Notes under the pieces: generated by a model | What the model was told of the DNA's origin: nothing | The model's database searches: none | What the model saw: the letters and a program-made list of their open reading frames with translations, nothing else | Assembly (NCBI GenBank): GCA_963663525.2 | Contig: CAXXHC010000001.1 | Location: 2,356,001-2,420,000 of the forward strand | Direction: 5' to 3' | Length of the DNA: 64,000 nt | Source of the DNA: G963663525 sp963663525 | GTDB taxonomy: Bacteria; Myxococcota_A; SURF-8; G963663525 | Shown: positions 17,342-26,772 of the stretch, in pieces | Numbering within the stretch: the stretch's first letter is position 1 | Layout: every line of letters starts with the position of its first letter | Made by a program: the position numbers and the translations under genes

Positions 17342-18046
17342 ATGATCCCGATACGCGACAACATTCCCACACAAAAATTTCCTTTCGTCAACTATGCGTT
17401 GCTGGGGATCAACGTGGCGGTTTTCGTCTGGCAGCTGTTTTATGGCATGGACGAGGCGATTGTTGCGCATGGCCTGATTCCGTATCACGTGACGGGTTTT
17501 CTGGGGGGAATGGTTCCCGCAGTAGCCGCCTTATCGCCGTTTTTGACGACGATGTTCCTGCATGGCGGGTTCATGCATCTGGCCTTCAACATGCTGTTTC
17601 TCTACATTTTCGGCGACAACGTGGAGGACTACTTCGGTCACGTGGGATACGTGCTGTTTTACGGGTGTTGCGGACTGTTCGCCGCGTTTGCGCACTACGT
17701 GTTCAATTACGATTCCACGCTGCCGATGGTCGGGGCCTCCGGGGCCATCGCCGGGGTGATGGGCGCGTATATGCTGCTGTACCCGACGGCGAAAGTGCGG
17801 GTGTTGATCTGGGTGCTGTTTTTCGTCACCACCATCGACGTTTCCGCCTTTTTATTCCTGGGACTTTGGTTCCTGATCCAGCTTTATTCCGGTTGGGGCG
17901 GCGGAGTTGGCGGAGGCGTGGCCTGGTGGGCGCACATCGGGGGATTCATCGCCGGGGTGGCCTGGGTGCTGATCTCGCGGCGTTTCAAGCCGCCTCCCCG
18001 CAAACCGCTGCGCATGGCGGATTATCGGCGAAGAGATTTTCACTAG
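17342..18046 (+). CDS. Rhomboid-family intramembrane serine protease
   Basis: A 234-residue protein with six or seven transmembrane helices and all rhomboid landmarks: HGGFMHLAFNMLFLYIFG (H-x4-H-x3-N in helix 2), the nucleophile Ser in GASGAIAGVMGAY (helix 4) and the catalytic His in WAHIGGFIAGV (helix 6). The basic C-terminal tail is cytoplasmic. It cleaves transmembrane substrates; the substrate is unknown. It lies 24 bases after the GT4 gene on the same strand and may share its transcript. Confidence 0.92.
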   Translation: MIPIRDNIPTQKFPFVNYALLGINVAVFVWQLFYGMDEAIVAHGLIPYHVTGFLGGMVPAVAALSPFLTTMFLHGGFMHLAFNMLFLYIFGDNVEDYFGHVGYVLFYGCCGLFAAFAHYVFNYDSTLPMVGASGAIAGVMGAYMLLYPTAKVRVLIWVLFFVTTIDVSAFLFLGLWFLIQLYSGWGGGVGGGVAWWAHIGGFIAGVAWVLISRRFKPPPRKPLRMADYRRRDFH

Positions 18047-18116
18047 GTAGTGTTGTCGCATGTTATGCAACTAAACAGTAAGCCTTTGTTTTTATTGGAA
18101 ATTTATAAATTTAAAG

Positions 18117-18209
18117 TGTGCAATAGTCTCACGGACCTTCAGGTCCGGGAGGCTGTGCAATCCACGGAAAGCACAGCCTTCCTCGCTCCGCGAGTAAGAC
18201 TATGGCACA
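18117..18209. repeat. TGTGCCATAGTCT-family hairpin repeat
   Basis: Ends TGTGCAATAGTCTCAC and GTAAGACTATGGCACA are inverted. The interior has GGACCTTCAGGTCC and AGGCTGTGC / GCACAGCCT hairpins. It is present in inverted orientation at 40616-40708. Confidence 0.85.
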
Positions 18210-18298
18210 CTCGTTCCGGCGATTTTTCTTTTTTTTGATGAGTGATACACTACGTAAATAGCCTATGACGACACTATCTAGCGAGACCCACAAAATAG

Positions 18299-18373
18299 GT
18301 AGGTCGGGTAATTGCTTTACCCGACACATTTATAGCGTTCGGAAATGTCGGGTAAGACAATTACCCGACCTAC
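18299..18373. repeat. GTAGGTCGGGTAAT-family hairpin repeat (full copy)
   Basis: A 75-bp palindrome-rich element: GTAGGTCGGGTAATTGCTTT at the left and GACAATTACCCGACCTAC at the right. Each half also folds on itself through GTCGGGTAA / TTACCCGAC. Confidence 0.85.
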
Positions 18374-18551
18374 GCGAAATTTCGTGGAAAATCATGAGGT
18401 TGGGAGGGTTCATTAGCGATACGAACGAAAGGGGGAAAGCTTTTCGCGTGTCTTGACCCCTGCCTCTCGAAACTTATGGTTTCTTCCAGGGCGGCGGGGA
18501 GGGTGCTGCGTCGTCCGAACTGGCCGAAGAACGAAGGAAAAAGGACGGACG

Positions 18552-20525
18552 ATGCCATCGTGGACATGGTACAAGGAGCGGTTGTCGGTGATGCCGCCCC
18601 AGGAGATCCCGTACAGAATTTATCAGCAATTACGGAATGTTACGGGAAGATTTCGCCGCTGGCCCAAAGCGGCGGACATGTCGTTGAAGTCGGTTTGTGC
18701 GGCCACGCCGGATTTGGCGCGATTTAAAGAGGAAGCCCGGCCTTTTCCCTGCAATTCCAACGCGCCCGACGTTTTTACGGAACACGACAAACTGTTGGAG
18801 GACGCCGAACGCCTGCTGGCGCATCGTTTCAGCTTTCATGCCTTCGAAAACGAAGAGCTTGGCACGCCGCTGAACTGGAATCGAGAGTACAGTCAAGGGG
18901 TTGATATTCCATTGGATTTTGCTCCAGCGATCGACTTTCACAATTCCGAGCGGGTAGGGGACGTAAAATACGCCTGGTCGCTGGGCGGAACGATGCGGCA
19001 TCTTCCACGGCTGGCTCAGGCCTACCGTGCCACAGGAGACGAGCGCTTCGCCTGGGAGGTCGTCGAGCAGTTGACTTCGTGGATCGAGCAATGCCCGTAC
19101 ATGAAAGGCATTCAGTGGGCCAGTCCGACGATTTCGGCAAAACGGCTCATCGCCTGGGTTCCTGCCGTGGAATGGATCAAGCATTCGTCGGCGTTTACCG
19201 AAGAATTTCTTACACTTATGTTTCGCAGCGTGCATCAGCACCTGGATTACGTGACGAAGAATCATTCCCGCTACAGTTCGGCCAACAACCATCTGATCGC
19301 GGAACTGACCGGCGTCTACCTCGCGGCGTCCTACTGGAAGGAACTTAAGGGTGCGCCTGCTTGGAAAAATCGCGCGAGAAAAATGCTGGTCGAACAATGT
19401 TTGCGGCAAAACGCCCCCGATGGCGTGAACCGCGAACAGGCCATGGGATACCAGTACTTCATTTGGGATTTGCTCGTGCTCCCGGCGTTGTCTGCTGAAT
19501 CCGAAGGCGAGCCGTTTCCCGAGGAATATCTGCAACGTCTTGAAAAGATGGCGGAATTCATGGCCTGGACTGCCGATTGCCGCCAGCACGTGCCGAACAT
19601 CGGCGACGAAGACTGCGAAATAGCGCTCTGGATCGGTGACAAGGACGTTCCCAACCCCGTGTCGTTGCTCAACACGGCGTCGTTGATGTGGAACAAGCCG
19701 GAATACAAATGCTGGGCGGGAGGTCGGCTGGACGAAAAGACGGCTTGGAGACTCCCCGACCGTCTTACTCGACGCTACGAGGAGTTGAGTTGCGGAGAGA
19801 GTCTGTCGCCGATTCGCCCGAACCGCCTGTTTCCCGAAGGAGGCTATCTGGTGTGGCGCGAGGGCTCCACACCCGACGACGAGGCGATGCTCGTGTTCGA
19901 TCACGGGCCGATGGGTTTCGGCGGGACGGCGGCCCACGGGCATTCGGACGCGCTTTCCATCTGCCTCCACCTGGGCGGCGAACCCATTCTGATCGATCCC
20001 GGCACCTTCAGCTACCAGGATACGGAACATCGTAAAAGGCTGCGATCCGCCGCCGTGCACAACACGCTGTCGTTCGGTGAGGAAAACCACTCGAAATATA
20101 TCAATCGCTTCATCTGGGGCCAGAAACACCGTGCCGAGTTGGATTCTCTGCAAGACAACGGTCTGACTGCCTTCGCCCACGCCTTCGTGAAGTGGTGGAC
20201 GGGCGATCATCACCGGCGCGAGTTGAAATGGCATCCCAAGGCAGGGAAACTGCTCGTTCTCGACAAATGGGAGTCGGAGGTTTGCCCGGACATTCATTTC
20301 ACCGTTTCTCCCGAATGTTCGGTATCGCTCGATGGGGAAATCTGCCGTATCGAAGGGCAACGGGCCGTGTTGCGGATCGAAAACCGCGAGTGCGACGTGA
20401 TGCTGGAGCCGATGGAAATCTCTCCCACCTGCTACCGACTGACCGATGGTTTTCGGCTGGTGCTTAAACCGAAAGACAACGTGCGCGCCACGTTGACCAC
20501 CCTCAAATGGGAGTTTCGTGGTTGA
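18552..20525 (+). CDS. Heparinase II/III-family polysaccharide lyase
   Basis: A 657-residue protein with an N-terminal alpha/alpha-toroid domain and a C-terminal beta-sandwich typical of heparinase II/III (PL12/PL15/PL17/PL21-like) enzymes. Candidate catalytic positions are SSANNHLIAE (Asn-His), QAMGYQYF (Tyr) and GTAAHGHSDALS (His), followed by the family block ILIDPGTFSYQ and AVHNTLSFGEENHSKY. No signal peptide is visible; such cytoplasmic homologues occur inside polysaccharide biosynthesis clusters. This gene lies just after the wecA-like/GT4/rhomboid genes. ATG 18552 has AAGGA at good spacing. Its substrate, perhaps the locally made uronate or amino-sugar polymer, is unknown. Confidence 0.88.
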   Translation: MPSWTWYKERLSVMPPQEIPYRIYQQLRNVTGRFRRWPKAADMSLKSVCAATPDLARFKEEARPFPCNSNAPDVFTEHDKLLEDAERLLAHRFSFHAFENEELGTPLNWNREYSQGVDIPLDFAPAIDFHNSERVGDVKYAWSLGGTMRHLPRLAQAYRATGDERFAWEVVEQLTSWIEQCPYMKGIQWASPTISAKRLIAWVPAVEWIKHSSAFTEEFLTLMFRSVHQHLDYVTKNHSRYSSANNHLIAELTGVYLAASYWKELKGAPAWKNRARKMLVEQCLRQNAPDGVNREQAMGYQYFIWDLLVLPALSAESEGEPFPEEYLQRLEKMAEFMAWTADCRQHVPNIGDEDCEIALWIGDKDVPNPVSLLNTASLMWNKPEYKCWAGGRLDEKTAWRLPDRLTRRYEELSCGESLSPIRPNRLFPEGGYLVWREGSTPDDEAMLVFDHGPMGFGGTAAHGHSDALSICLHLGGEPILIDPGTFSYQDTEHRKRLRSAAVHNTLSFGEENHSKYINRFIWGQKHRAELDSLQDNGLTAFAHAFVKWWTGDHHRRELKWHPKAGKLLVLDKWESEVCPDIHFTVSPECSVSLDGEICRIEGQRAVLRIENRECDVMLEPMEISPTCYRLTDGFRLVLKPKDNVRATLTTLKWEFRG

Positions 20526-20572
20526 CTAGGGTTTGGGTGCAATGAACGCTTCTTGGGGTGTTTTGACGCGTT

Positions 20573-21820
20573 TTAGCGCATGTTTTCCCGTTTCCAGGCA
20601 TTCAGGCGTTCGAGAAAGACGGCGTAGGCGTCGCGCTTGAAGTCCACGAGGGTGTTTGCAAGGTCTTCCGGCGGCATCCAGCGCAGGGCGGAGAATTCGT
20701 CCGACGTGGCACGGGCGAGGTCGGGGCCGTGGCCTTCACGATAGCGCACCACGAAATATTCCTGTTCCTGTCCCGCCCAGTGCTGGGCGATGGGCTGATG
20801 GCGCAGCCAATCCGGAAAACGGTACGAAATACCCCCGAAACGCGCCAGGATTTCCACCTCGGCGCTGCCGGTTTCCTCTTCAAGTTCGCGCAATGCGGCG
20901 GTTTGTGCGTCCTCTCCGTCGTCGATGCCTCCTTGCGGAAGCTGCCACGCACCGGGGATTCCCTTGCGTTCTCCGGCGAGCACCTGGCCTTCGGTGTCGA
21001 GTACTGCAATCGCGGCGTTGCGCCGCATGGGAAGAGGCGGGATTTCGGCAATGAAACCGTATAGTTCCGGGCGTCGGTCGAAAAACAGGTGGTTGCTGTT
21101 GGCCACGCGCTTGTCTCTGGCGCGTGCAGGGTCGCACTCGGCGAAAAGGACGATTTCCTCGTCTTCGTCGGCTTGCGCCAGCACCTCTCCCTGGGGGGAT
21201 ACGATGCGGCTGCGGCCTATAAACCGAAAGCCTCGTTCTTCACCCATGCGGTTGGCAGTCACGGTGTACACGCCGTTTTCCAGCGCCCGTGTGACCATCG
21301 CTTCCGGTGCGTGGGGAAGCACGAGATTCGACGGGTGGGCGAGGATGTCGGCCCCCTGCAGCGCCAGGCAACGTGCGGCCTCTGGGAAACGCCAGTCGAA
21401 GCAGATCATCAGTCCCACGCGAAAATCGCCGCAATCCACTACGGGCCATGGCTCGGTGCCGCAGTCGAAGACCTGCTTTTCGGTGCCGAACACGTGTACT
21501 TTCCGATAGATACGGCGTTGTCCCTCCGGTCCGGCAAGCAGAGCGCTGTTGTATAGCCGGTCGCCGTCGCGTTCGGCGAACCCGGCGACGATCCAACCTT
21601 GGAGGGTGTGGGCCATGTCGAGGAAGGCACGGATGCTCGGGCCGTCGGCGTCTTCGGCAAAGTTCAGGGCTTCCTCGCGACTTTCGAAGGCGTAACCCGT
21701 GGTGCACAGTTCGGGTAGCACTACGAGATTGCAGGCATCGGGTAGCAGGTCGACGATTCGGTCGAGGTTGCCGGGGACGTCGCCGAAGATGGGACGAAAC
21801 TGGATGGCGGCGAGACGCAT
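20573..21820 (-). CDS. Fusion: nitrilase-superfamily amidase and Nudix hydrolase
   Basis: A 415-residue protein with two complete enzymes. Residues 1-260 are a carbon-nitrogen hydrolase with the Glu-Lys-Cys triad visible: E37 in VVLPELCTTGY, K107 in IYRKVHVFGTE, C140 in GLMICFDWRFPE. Residues 268-410 are a Nudix domain whose box fits G-x5-E-x7-RE-x2-EE-x-G (residues 297-318). It is preceded by GAWQLPQGG, which is like RppH and Ap4A pyrophosphatases. The linker is short (about 8 residues) and there is no frameshift between them. It is convergent with the heparinase gene and has no obvious operon partner. Likely both an omega-amidase/deaminated-glutathione-amidase-like activity and nucleotide pyrophosphohydrolysis; substrates are inferred only. 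Confidence 0.9.
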   Translation of the reverse strand: MRLAAIQFRPIFGDVPGNLDRIVDLLPDACNLVVLPELCTTGYAFESREEALNFAEDADGPSIRAFLDMAHTLQGWIVAGFAERDGDRLYNSALLAGPEGQRRIYRKVHVFGTEKQVFDCGTEPWPVVDCGDFRVGLMICFDWRFPEAARCLALQGADILAHPSNLVLPHAPEAMVTRALENGVYTVTANRMGEERGFRFIGRSRIVSPQGEVLAQADEDEEIVLFAECDPARARDKRVANSNHLFFDRRPELYGFIAEIPPLPMRRNAAIAVLDTEGQVLAGERKGIPGAWQLPQGGIDDGEDAQTAALRELEEETGSAEVEILARFGGISYRFPDWLRHQPIAQHWAGQEQEYFVVRYREGHGPDLARATSDEFSALRWMPPEDLANTLVDFKRDAYAVFLERLNAWKRENMR

Positions 21821-21957
21821 GGGGATTCCTCTTCAGGAAAATCGGGTTCGATTTGCCGTTCTTTTATGAAAGGATGGCTTCGAACTTGTCGAAAATACTG
21901 GGAAAACGGATATGGAAGGCATGGGGCCATTCCCCGTCTGGACGAGACGCGATGGAT

Positions 21958-24900
21958 TTAATACTGATCGGAATCGAACTTTTTCTTGGCCTTCGCTTTT
22001 TTCGCCTTTTCTTTCGCGCGTTTGTAGAACTTGTGATTTCCGGCGAGTTGGAACATCTGGGCGGCGTTCGAGAAATCCTCTATGAAGTAATACACGAGCC
22101 CGGCCCGTTCGAAGTCCTCGGCGGCCTTGTATTGCTCGATGGCGGCGCTCATGTTGTTCATTTCAAAGTAGTACTGACCCAGGATGCGGGCCGCCACCAC
22201 GTCGTCTCCCATCGCCTCCGCGACGCGGGCCATTCCGATGCGGTTGTCGGTTCGGCGGTGCATGGCCATGGCCTGATCGAATTGCCGGTTGCCCATGTAG
22301 ATTTCGGCGGCGAGATTGACGCATTCTTCACCTTCATCGGACATTTCGAAGGCTTGAATCGCGTTGATAAAGTCCTTGCCTCGGAAAAAGGATTCCATCG
22401 CCTCTTTCCAACGGGCGTGCTTGGCGTGATCGTGGCCCATCATGATGTTGAAATCGTTGATGAATCCGGACTGGAAAAGAATCTGGGCGGCTTCGACGTA
22501 ATGCCGTCCCTGGGCGAGTTCCCAGGCGTGTTCGAGCGGATTGAGCAGTCGTTTCGCATACTTGTTGACGTAGAGAAAGCCGAAAATGCCGATCAGCATG
22601 AACACGAACGGCACGGCGATGTACGCCTGATTGAACTGGTAGACCTCGAGGAATTCCAACTCCACTTCAGCCCGGGTTTCGTACATCATGTGCTCGTAGA
22701 CGTTGTACATGTAGAGCGTCGGTTTGAGCGTGACCGTTCCGTTGGCGCGGTCGCGTACTTTCTGGGTGGTGATGATGAAAATGCTGTCCGCCAGCGCCGC
22801 ACGAGCGAGGTTTTCGAACTCCTTTTCCACGAAAGTGTCCTGGCTCAGAATGGCTTTTTCCAATTCCTGGCGTGAGATGGGGATTTCGATGATTTCGTAC
22901 CGGCTCGAAAGAGCTTGCGCCATTTCCGTAACGATGCGCTCCGGGTCGCGTTCCTGGTAGGCGAACAGGTTGGAAAGCCATCTGTTCGAGGTCGAGGAGT
23001 CTTGGTAGTCCCCGCCGATGACCATGGATTTGTGCAGGGGGATGATCCGGTCCGTGCCTTTGCGCCCGATGATCGGCATCGGCATGATGAGGTTCTTGTA
23101 CACCTGTTCCAGCAGGTGTCCCGCAGAAAGTTCCGGTTCCTTGACGTCGCCCTTGATGAGCATCAGCTTGGCCTGAGCGTCTCGTTCCAGTGCAGTGTCG
23201 CGCATGGCCCGACCGAGCAGCACGTACTCTTCCAGAATTCGCGTGTCGGCGGGGTATTGTTTGGAGGCTTTTTCAAGGGAAGCGGCGGCCTTTTTATACT
23301 TTTTGTCTTTACGGTACCACTGGGCATCCAGAAGGGGAAATTCCAGATCACTGCCAGGTTGACGACGCATTTTTCGTAACAGATTATGGGCCTGGCGGTA
23401 TTCTCCCATGCTTGCGGCGAGTTCGGCTTCGATCCATTCTTTATAGCAGCAGCCGGGAATTTCCTTCACCCAACTTTGCGCGGCGGCGAGGTTTTTATTC
23501 TGGTTGAGGAAGAACCACGCCACCATCATCGGCCAGGTTTTGGTGTGTTTGGGATTGTCTTGGGTCGCCTTGGCGACTTTGGCGAATTCGTCCCAGTTTT
23601 CCAGGTGGAAGTAAATCCTTCCAACCTTTTCCATGATCGTGAACAGCTTTTCTTTGTAGGTGATCGTCGCACTCGAAAGGATTTCCTTGAGTTTGTCCGT
23701 TTCCTCCAGCGAAAGCAGGGAGATCGGTACCAGACGGATCATGTCGATGTCGAACCAGTCTACCAGGAGCGGCAGCAGCATTTGTTTCAGGCGTACGAAA
23801 TGCCCGGCTTGAGCTAGAGCGACGGCGTATTGTTTCGCGGCTTTCAACGTATCGATCCGAGCTTTGGCGAGTGGTGAGACTTTCGGTTTACGCCGTTTTT
23901 TCTTTTCTTTCTTCTTTTTCTTCAAATCATCGGCAGTTGGGTTGGCCAGATGCTCCCGGACTTCCTCTTCGATCTTCTGATTTACAAACCATAGCAGCCG
24001 GGTACCCTCGATTTCCCAGCCGGAGTTTTTCGACAGCCGCTCGGCCAGTTTTTGGGCCTCGCTCCAGTTTTCCTGTTTAATCCGGAGTTTCAACATTCCG
24101 GAGAGCCCCCAAGGGGTGTGCAGGGCTTTCTGGAAGTGTTTTTCCGCCTCCATCGTACGGTTCAGTTTGAGCTTGACTTCTCCCTGCAGCGCCTCGGCCC
24201 GGACTTTCTGGTGCCGGAACGCATTGAAACGCCCTTTCATTTCGAGAAAGCGCAGGGCTTCACTGTAATTGCCGGTGATGAAATGAATCCGGGCCGTGTC
24301 GAAGTGGTCGCCCGATTCCTTTTTCAATAGCCGCATTACGGGGGACATCTCCTTGATATCACTGTAGAATTCTTCGTTGTTTCTCCAGATCCACTCCAAT
24401 TCGTCGATCGCGTTTCCGTACTTTTTCCGTTCAACGTTCTTCACGAGTTCGTTAAAGCGCAGCAACGCTTCCGGGAGCAGGCTTTTCGAAGGCGGGCCTT
24501 CCATCCAAGGCTGTTTTTGATAGTTGTTGAAGGCCGAAAGCCCTTGGTGAATCGTGGCTTCGAAGCGATTTCGAATGCCTTGGAGGTCTTTCTCTTTATA
24601 GGGGACATCTCCGTGGAGGATTGCCACGCCGGTGGCTCCGCTGTACACGCGGACGGTCCAGGTCCAGCCCAGATAGTGTGCGTGGGCTTGGATGAAGATC
24701 ATGAAATCACAAGAGATTTTGTTTTTGACGTCGAAGATGTCGAACGGCGTGATCGGATTTTTTTTCAGTTCTTTCAGCGTTTTCGCGACTTCATCCGGGG
24801 AAACGAATTCGTACTGGCCGGCCAGACCTTCGCGATGGCTCATATCCTGGATGAATAGGGTCTGCCATGCATCGATTTCGTCCTGACTCAAATGGGGGGC

Positions 24901-25077
24901 ATAGAAACCGACGATCGCCAGTTTCAGCTTCCCGTCTTCGTTCGGAAGTGCCTTGATAACGCCTTGAGGAGGAATGAAGGAGGGGCGGTTGTCGTCGATG
25001 CGAGCGAAGGAGATTCCCCCGAAAACAAACATCCAGAACATCAAAGTGCAAAAGCCGATTCGTTTGACCCGCATCAT
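21958..25077 (-). CDS. Large exported single-span TPR-like protein
   Basis: About 1,039 residues. An N-terminal signal/anchor (VKRIGFCTLMFWMFVFGGISFA) leads to an alpha/beta region (about 30-160) like bacterial TolB-N/CsgG-type sensor folds. A long run of degenerate TPR-like helices (170-640) follows, interrupted by a Lys-rich linker (KKKKKEKKKRRKPK, about 395-410). A second alpha/beta region lies at about 680-800, and a clear transmembrane helix near 815-838 (AYIAVPFVFMLIGIFGFLY) leads to a C-terminal set of TPRs ending in a Lys-rich tail. If the signal is cleaved or anchored, residues 30-815 are periplasmic and the C-terminal TPRs cytoplasmic. The start is uncertain: two adjacent ATGs follow GGGAAGG. 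Function unknown; neighbours are two more exported proteins in the same direction. Confidence 0.75.
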   Translation of the reverse strand: MMRVKRIGFCTLMFWMFVFGGISFARIDDNRPSFIPPQGVIKALPNEDGKLKLAIVGFYAPHLSQDEIDAWQTLFIQDMSHREGLAGQYEFVSPDEVAKTLKELKKNPITPFDIFDVKNKISCDFMIFIQAHAHYLGWTWTVRVYSGATGVAILHGDVPYKEKDLQGIRNRFEATIHQGLSAFNNYQKQPWMEGPPSKSLLPEALLRFNELVKNVERKKYGNAIDELEWIWRNNEEFYSDIKEMSPVMRLLKKESGDHFDTARIHFITGNYSEALRFLEMKGRFNAFRHQKVRAEALQGEVKLKLNRTMEAEKHFQKALHTPWGLSGMLKLRIKQENWSEAQKLAERLSKNSGWEIEGTRLLWFVNQKIEEEVREHLANPTADDLKKKKKEKKKRRKPKVSPLAKARIDTLKAAKQYAVALAQAGHFVRLKQMLLPLLVDWFDIDMIRLVPISLLSLEETDKLKEILSSATITYKEKLFTIMEKVGRIYFHLENWDEFAKVAKATQDNPKHTKTWPMMVAWFFLNQNKNLAAAQSWVKEIPGCCYKEWIEAELAASMGEYRQAHNLLRKMRRQPGSDLEFPLLDAQWYRKDKKYKKAAASLEKASKQYPADTRILEEYVLLGRAMRDTALERDAQAKLMLIKGDVKEPELSAGHLLEQVYKNLIMPMPIIGRKGTDRIIPLHKSMVIGGDYQDSSTSNRWLSNLFAYQERDPERIVTEMAQALSSRYEIIEIPISRQELEKAILSQDTFVEKEFENLARAALADSIFIITTQKVRDRANGTVTLKPTLYMYNVYEHMMYETRAEVELEFLEVYQFNQAYIAVPFVFMLIGIFGFLYVNKYAKRLLNPLEHAWELAQGRHYVEAAQILFQSGFINDFNIMMGHDHAKHARWKEAMESFFRGKDFINAIQAFEMSDEGEECVNLAAEIYMGNRQFDQAMAMHRRTDNRIGMARVAEAMGDDVVAARILGQYYFEMNNMSAAIEQYKAAEDFERAGLVYYFIEDFSNAAQMFQLAGNHKFYKRAKEKAKKAKAKKKFDSDQY

Positions 25078-25157
25078 CCTTCCCGTTTTCCTGCCCATAC
25101 GAGATCGAGCACTTTCGTTACATGCCAACCTGCAGTTCTTCTCCCCGCATGGAAATG

Positions 25158-26381
25158 CTATTCCATCAATTCGAGCAATTCTTGCAGCCGTTCGTTGGCT
25201 TTGTCGGCCATCGGGGAATCTTCGCCCACCAGTTCGATCAGTTGTTTGTACTGCTTGACGGCCAGATCAGGATCGATGTTGGAATTGTAATTGGCCTGAC
25301 TGAAAAGCCTTGTGGAATACCGGCTGAACTTGGCCAGTTCTTCTTTGGCTTCTTTATGGTTGGCGTCGATTTCCAGTGCTTTGTTGAACTGCTCGCGGGC
25401 TTCGAGATACTGCTGCTGGCGAACGAGGTCTTTTCCGACCAGCACGTGGGCCTGGGCGAACAAAGCGGGCAGTTCTTTTTTGTATTTGCTTTCGTCTTTG
25501 ATCCCCAGCCGTTCCCCTTCGCGAACGAGGTCTTCTTCAAGAATTTTCAGGTCTTGCAGGCTGTTGATAAGTCCTTTGCCGTCTTGGTTTTTCACTTTGG
25601 TCTGCACTACGGAATACGCCGAGGAGAAGCGGTTCAATTGAAGTTCGAGGTCGCCCGCCTTCATGTCCGCGCGGCAATCGCAACGCTTGGCGCGCGCGTC
25701 GCGGATTTTCGAAAGGCTGCTTTCCATGTCTCCGGCGACCCACAGCGAGAAAGCGGCCTTGGTCTTGGCGAGCACTTCGTCCGGGGTGGCCACGTCTCTT
25801 CTTGGACGACTGGGACGGCGTTCCTCTTCTCTTTCTTCTTCAACGGCGGCTACGGGGATTTCTTCCTTGACCGTGACAAGTTTTTGGGGTTCCTGCAAAA
25901 GCTTCACCGCCCATTCGTTCAGCATCTGTTTCGGGGGTTTCGAGGCGGGTTCGAAGCGGAATTTTTTCTGGCGTTTCCGTTCTCCGGCATCGATGTTGAA
26001 TACGACGAACTTGGCTTCCCACTTGTTGCCGCGCTCGCGAACCTTGCCCGTGACGAACAGCGAGTATCCTTTCGCAAGGAGGCGACGGCTGATAAGGCAG
26101 TCGATGTCGGTGCCGCAGGCCAGCACTCTGCGGAGCTGTTTTTGCTTGAATTTCTTTTTGAAATCCCCGGAATCCTCGACGATGAAATATTCGTTCTTCT
26201 TCATTTCCTTGGCAAACTGGCGATTTACGGCGTCCGCTTTGTCGTCCCAGCGATCCACAATGTCTTCATCGACGACCAGGGGAAGCACAAGAACCTTCGG
26301 AGGTTTGGCGTGGGCGGCGGATGCGACGAAAAGAAAAACGAGAGCTGCCAGAGTGATTTTCACCGAGTACCGCATTACCAT
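25158..26381 (-). CDS. Exported TPR protein with N-terminal TolB/CsgG-like region
   Basis: A 407-residue protein from ATG 26381, which has GGGAGGT about ten bases upstream. It has a clean signal peptide (YSVKITLAALVFLFVASAAHA, cut before KPPK). Residues 25-165 begin KVLVLPLVVDEDIVDRW and contain CGTDIDCLISRRLLAKGYS, a two-Cys block. This resembles the N-terminal fold of proteins that sense or assemble in the periplasm. The middle is Glu/Arg-rich, and the C-terminal 120 residues carry TPR-like helices (ARE-QFNKALEIDANHKEAKEELAKF). It sits 80 bases upstream of the 1,039-residue protein and shares its general architecture, so the two are probably co-transcribed and may interact. Confidence 0.75.
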   Translation of the reverse strand: MVMRYSVKITLAALVFLFVASAAHAKPPKVLVLPLVVDEDIVDRWDDKADAVNRQFAKEMKKNEYFIVEDSGDFKKKFKQKQLRRVLACGTDIDCLISRRLLAKGYSLFVTGKVRERGNKWEAKFVVFNIDAGERKRQKKFRFEPASKPPKQMLNEWAVKLLQEPQKLVTVKEEIPVAAVEEEREEERRPSRPRRDVATPDEVLAKTKAAFSLWVAGDMESSLSKIRDARAKRCDCRADMKAGDLELQLNRFSSAYSVVQTKVKNQDGKGLINSLQDLKILEEDLVREGERLGIKDESKYKKELPALFAQAHVLVGKDLVRQQQYLEAREQFNKALEIDANHKEAKEELAKFSRYSTRLFSQANYNSNIDPDLAVKQYKQLIELVGEDSPMADKANERLQELLELME

Positions 26382-26772
26382 AACTTCTTTACCTCCCATG
26401 GATGTTTCATACGGTACGTTCATGCAAGCCGTTTTGAAATCGGCCTAGTTTGAACGTGTTCTGTGTTTCAGGCGACTAATTCTATAATTATCCCTTGCCG
26501 AAGCAAGGGAAATCAATGTTTTTATCGTCAACCCACCTTTCAGGTGGGTTCCAATCCCTTTCCCCACTTCGTTATAGCGGTTCAACGCTATGAAATCAAA
26601 CAACTTTATTGCATTCGATGTGCGAGTGCTTTTCGAAGTCGTTTCTTTTGGTACCCCGTCTTCGTTTCCCTTGCAAAACCATGTTCTCCCATGACATGGC
26701 GATCTTCCTGTCTCGAAAGAATGCAACGCACCTTTCGCAAACAGGCCCCCGTTCAGCATACGGTCCAATGCT
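26382..26772. other. Intergenic region with hairpins between exported-protein genes
   Basis: Holds two small perfect hairpins (CCTTGCCGAAGCAAGG near 26493, AACCCACCT/AGGTGGGTT at 26530-26550) and a truncated type A repeat end (GTTATAGCGGTTC near 26571). No gene supported. Confidence 0.5.

Larger units (their letters stand above)
18047..18551. other. Intergenic region before heparinase gene, two repeats
   Basis: A 0.5-kb spacer filled mainly by two intact repeat elements (18117-18209 and 18299-18373). The rest shows no gene. AAGGA at 18541-18545 is the ribosome site of the next gene. Confidence 0.6.

Noticed and set aside
18630..20360. 576-codon minus-strand open frame opposite the heparinase gene
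   Set aside because: Shadow of a strongly supported gene.
21307..22875. 522-codon plus-strand frame across the nitrilase-Nudix and large TPR genes
   Set aside because: It spans two real genes on the other strand and their spacer, so it is chance openness of antisense in GC-rich DNA.
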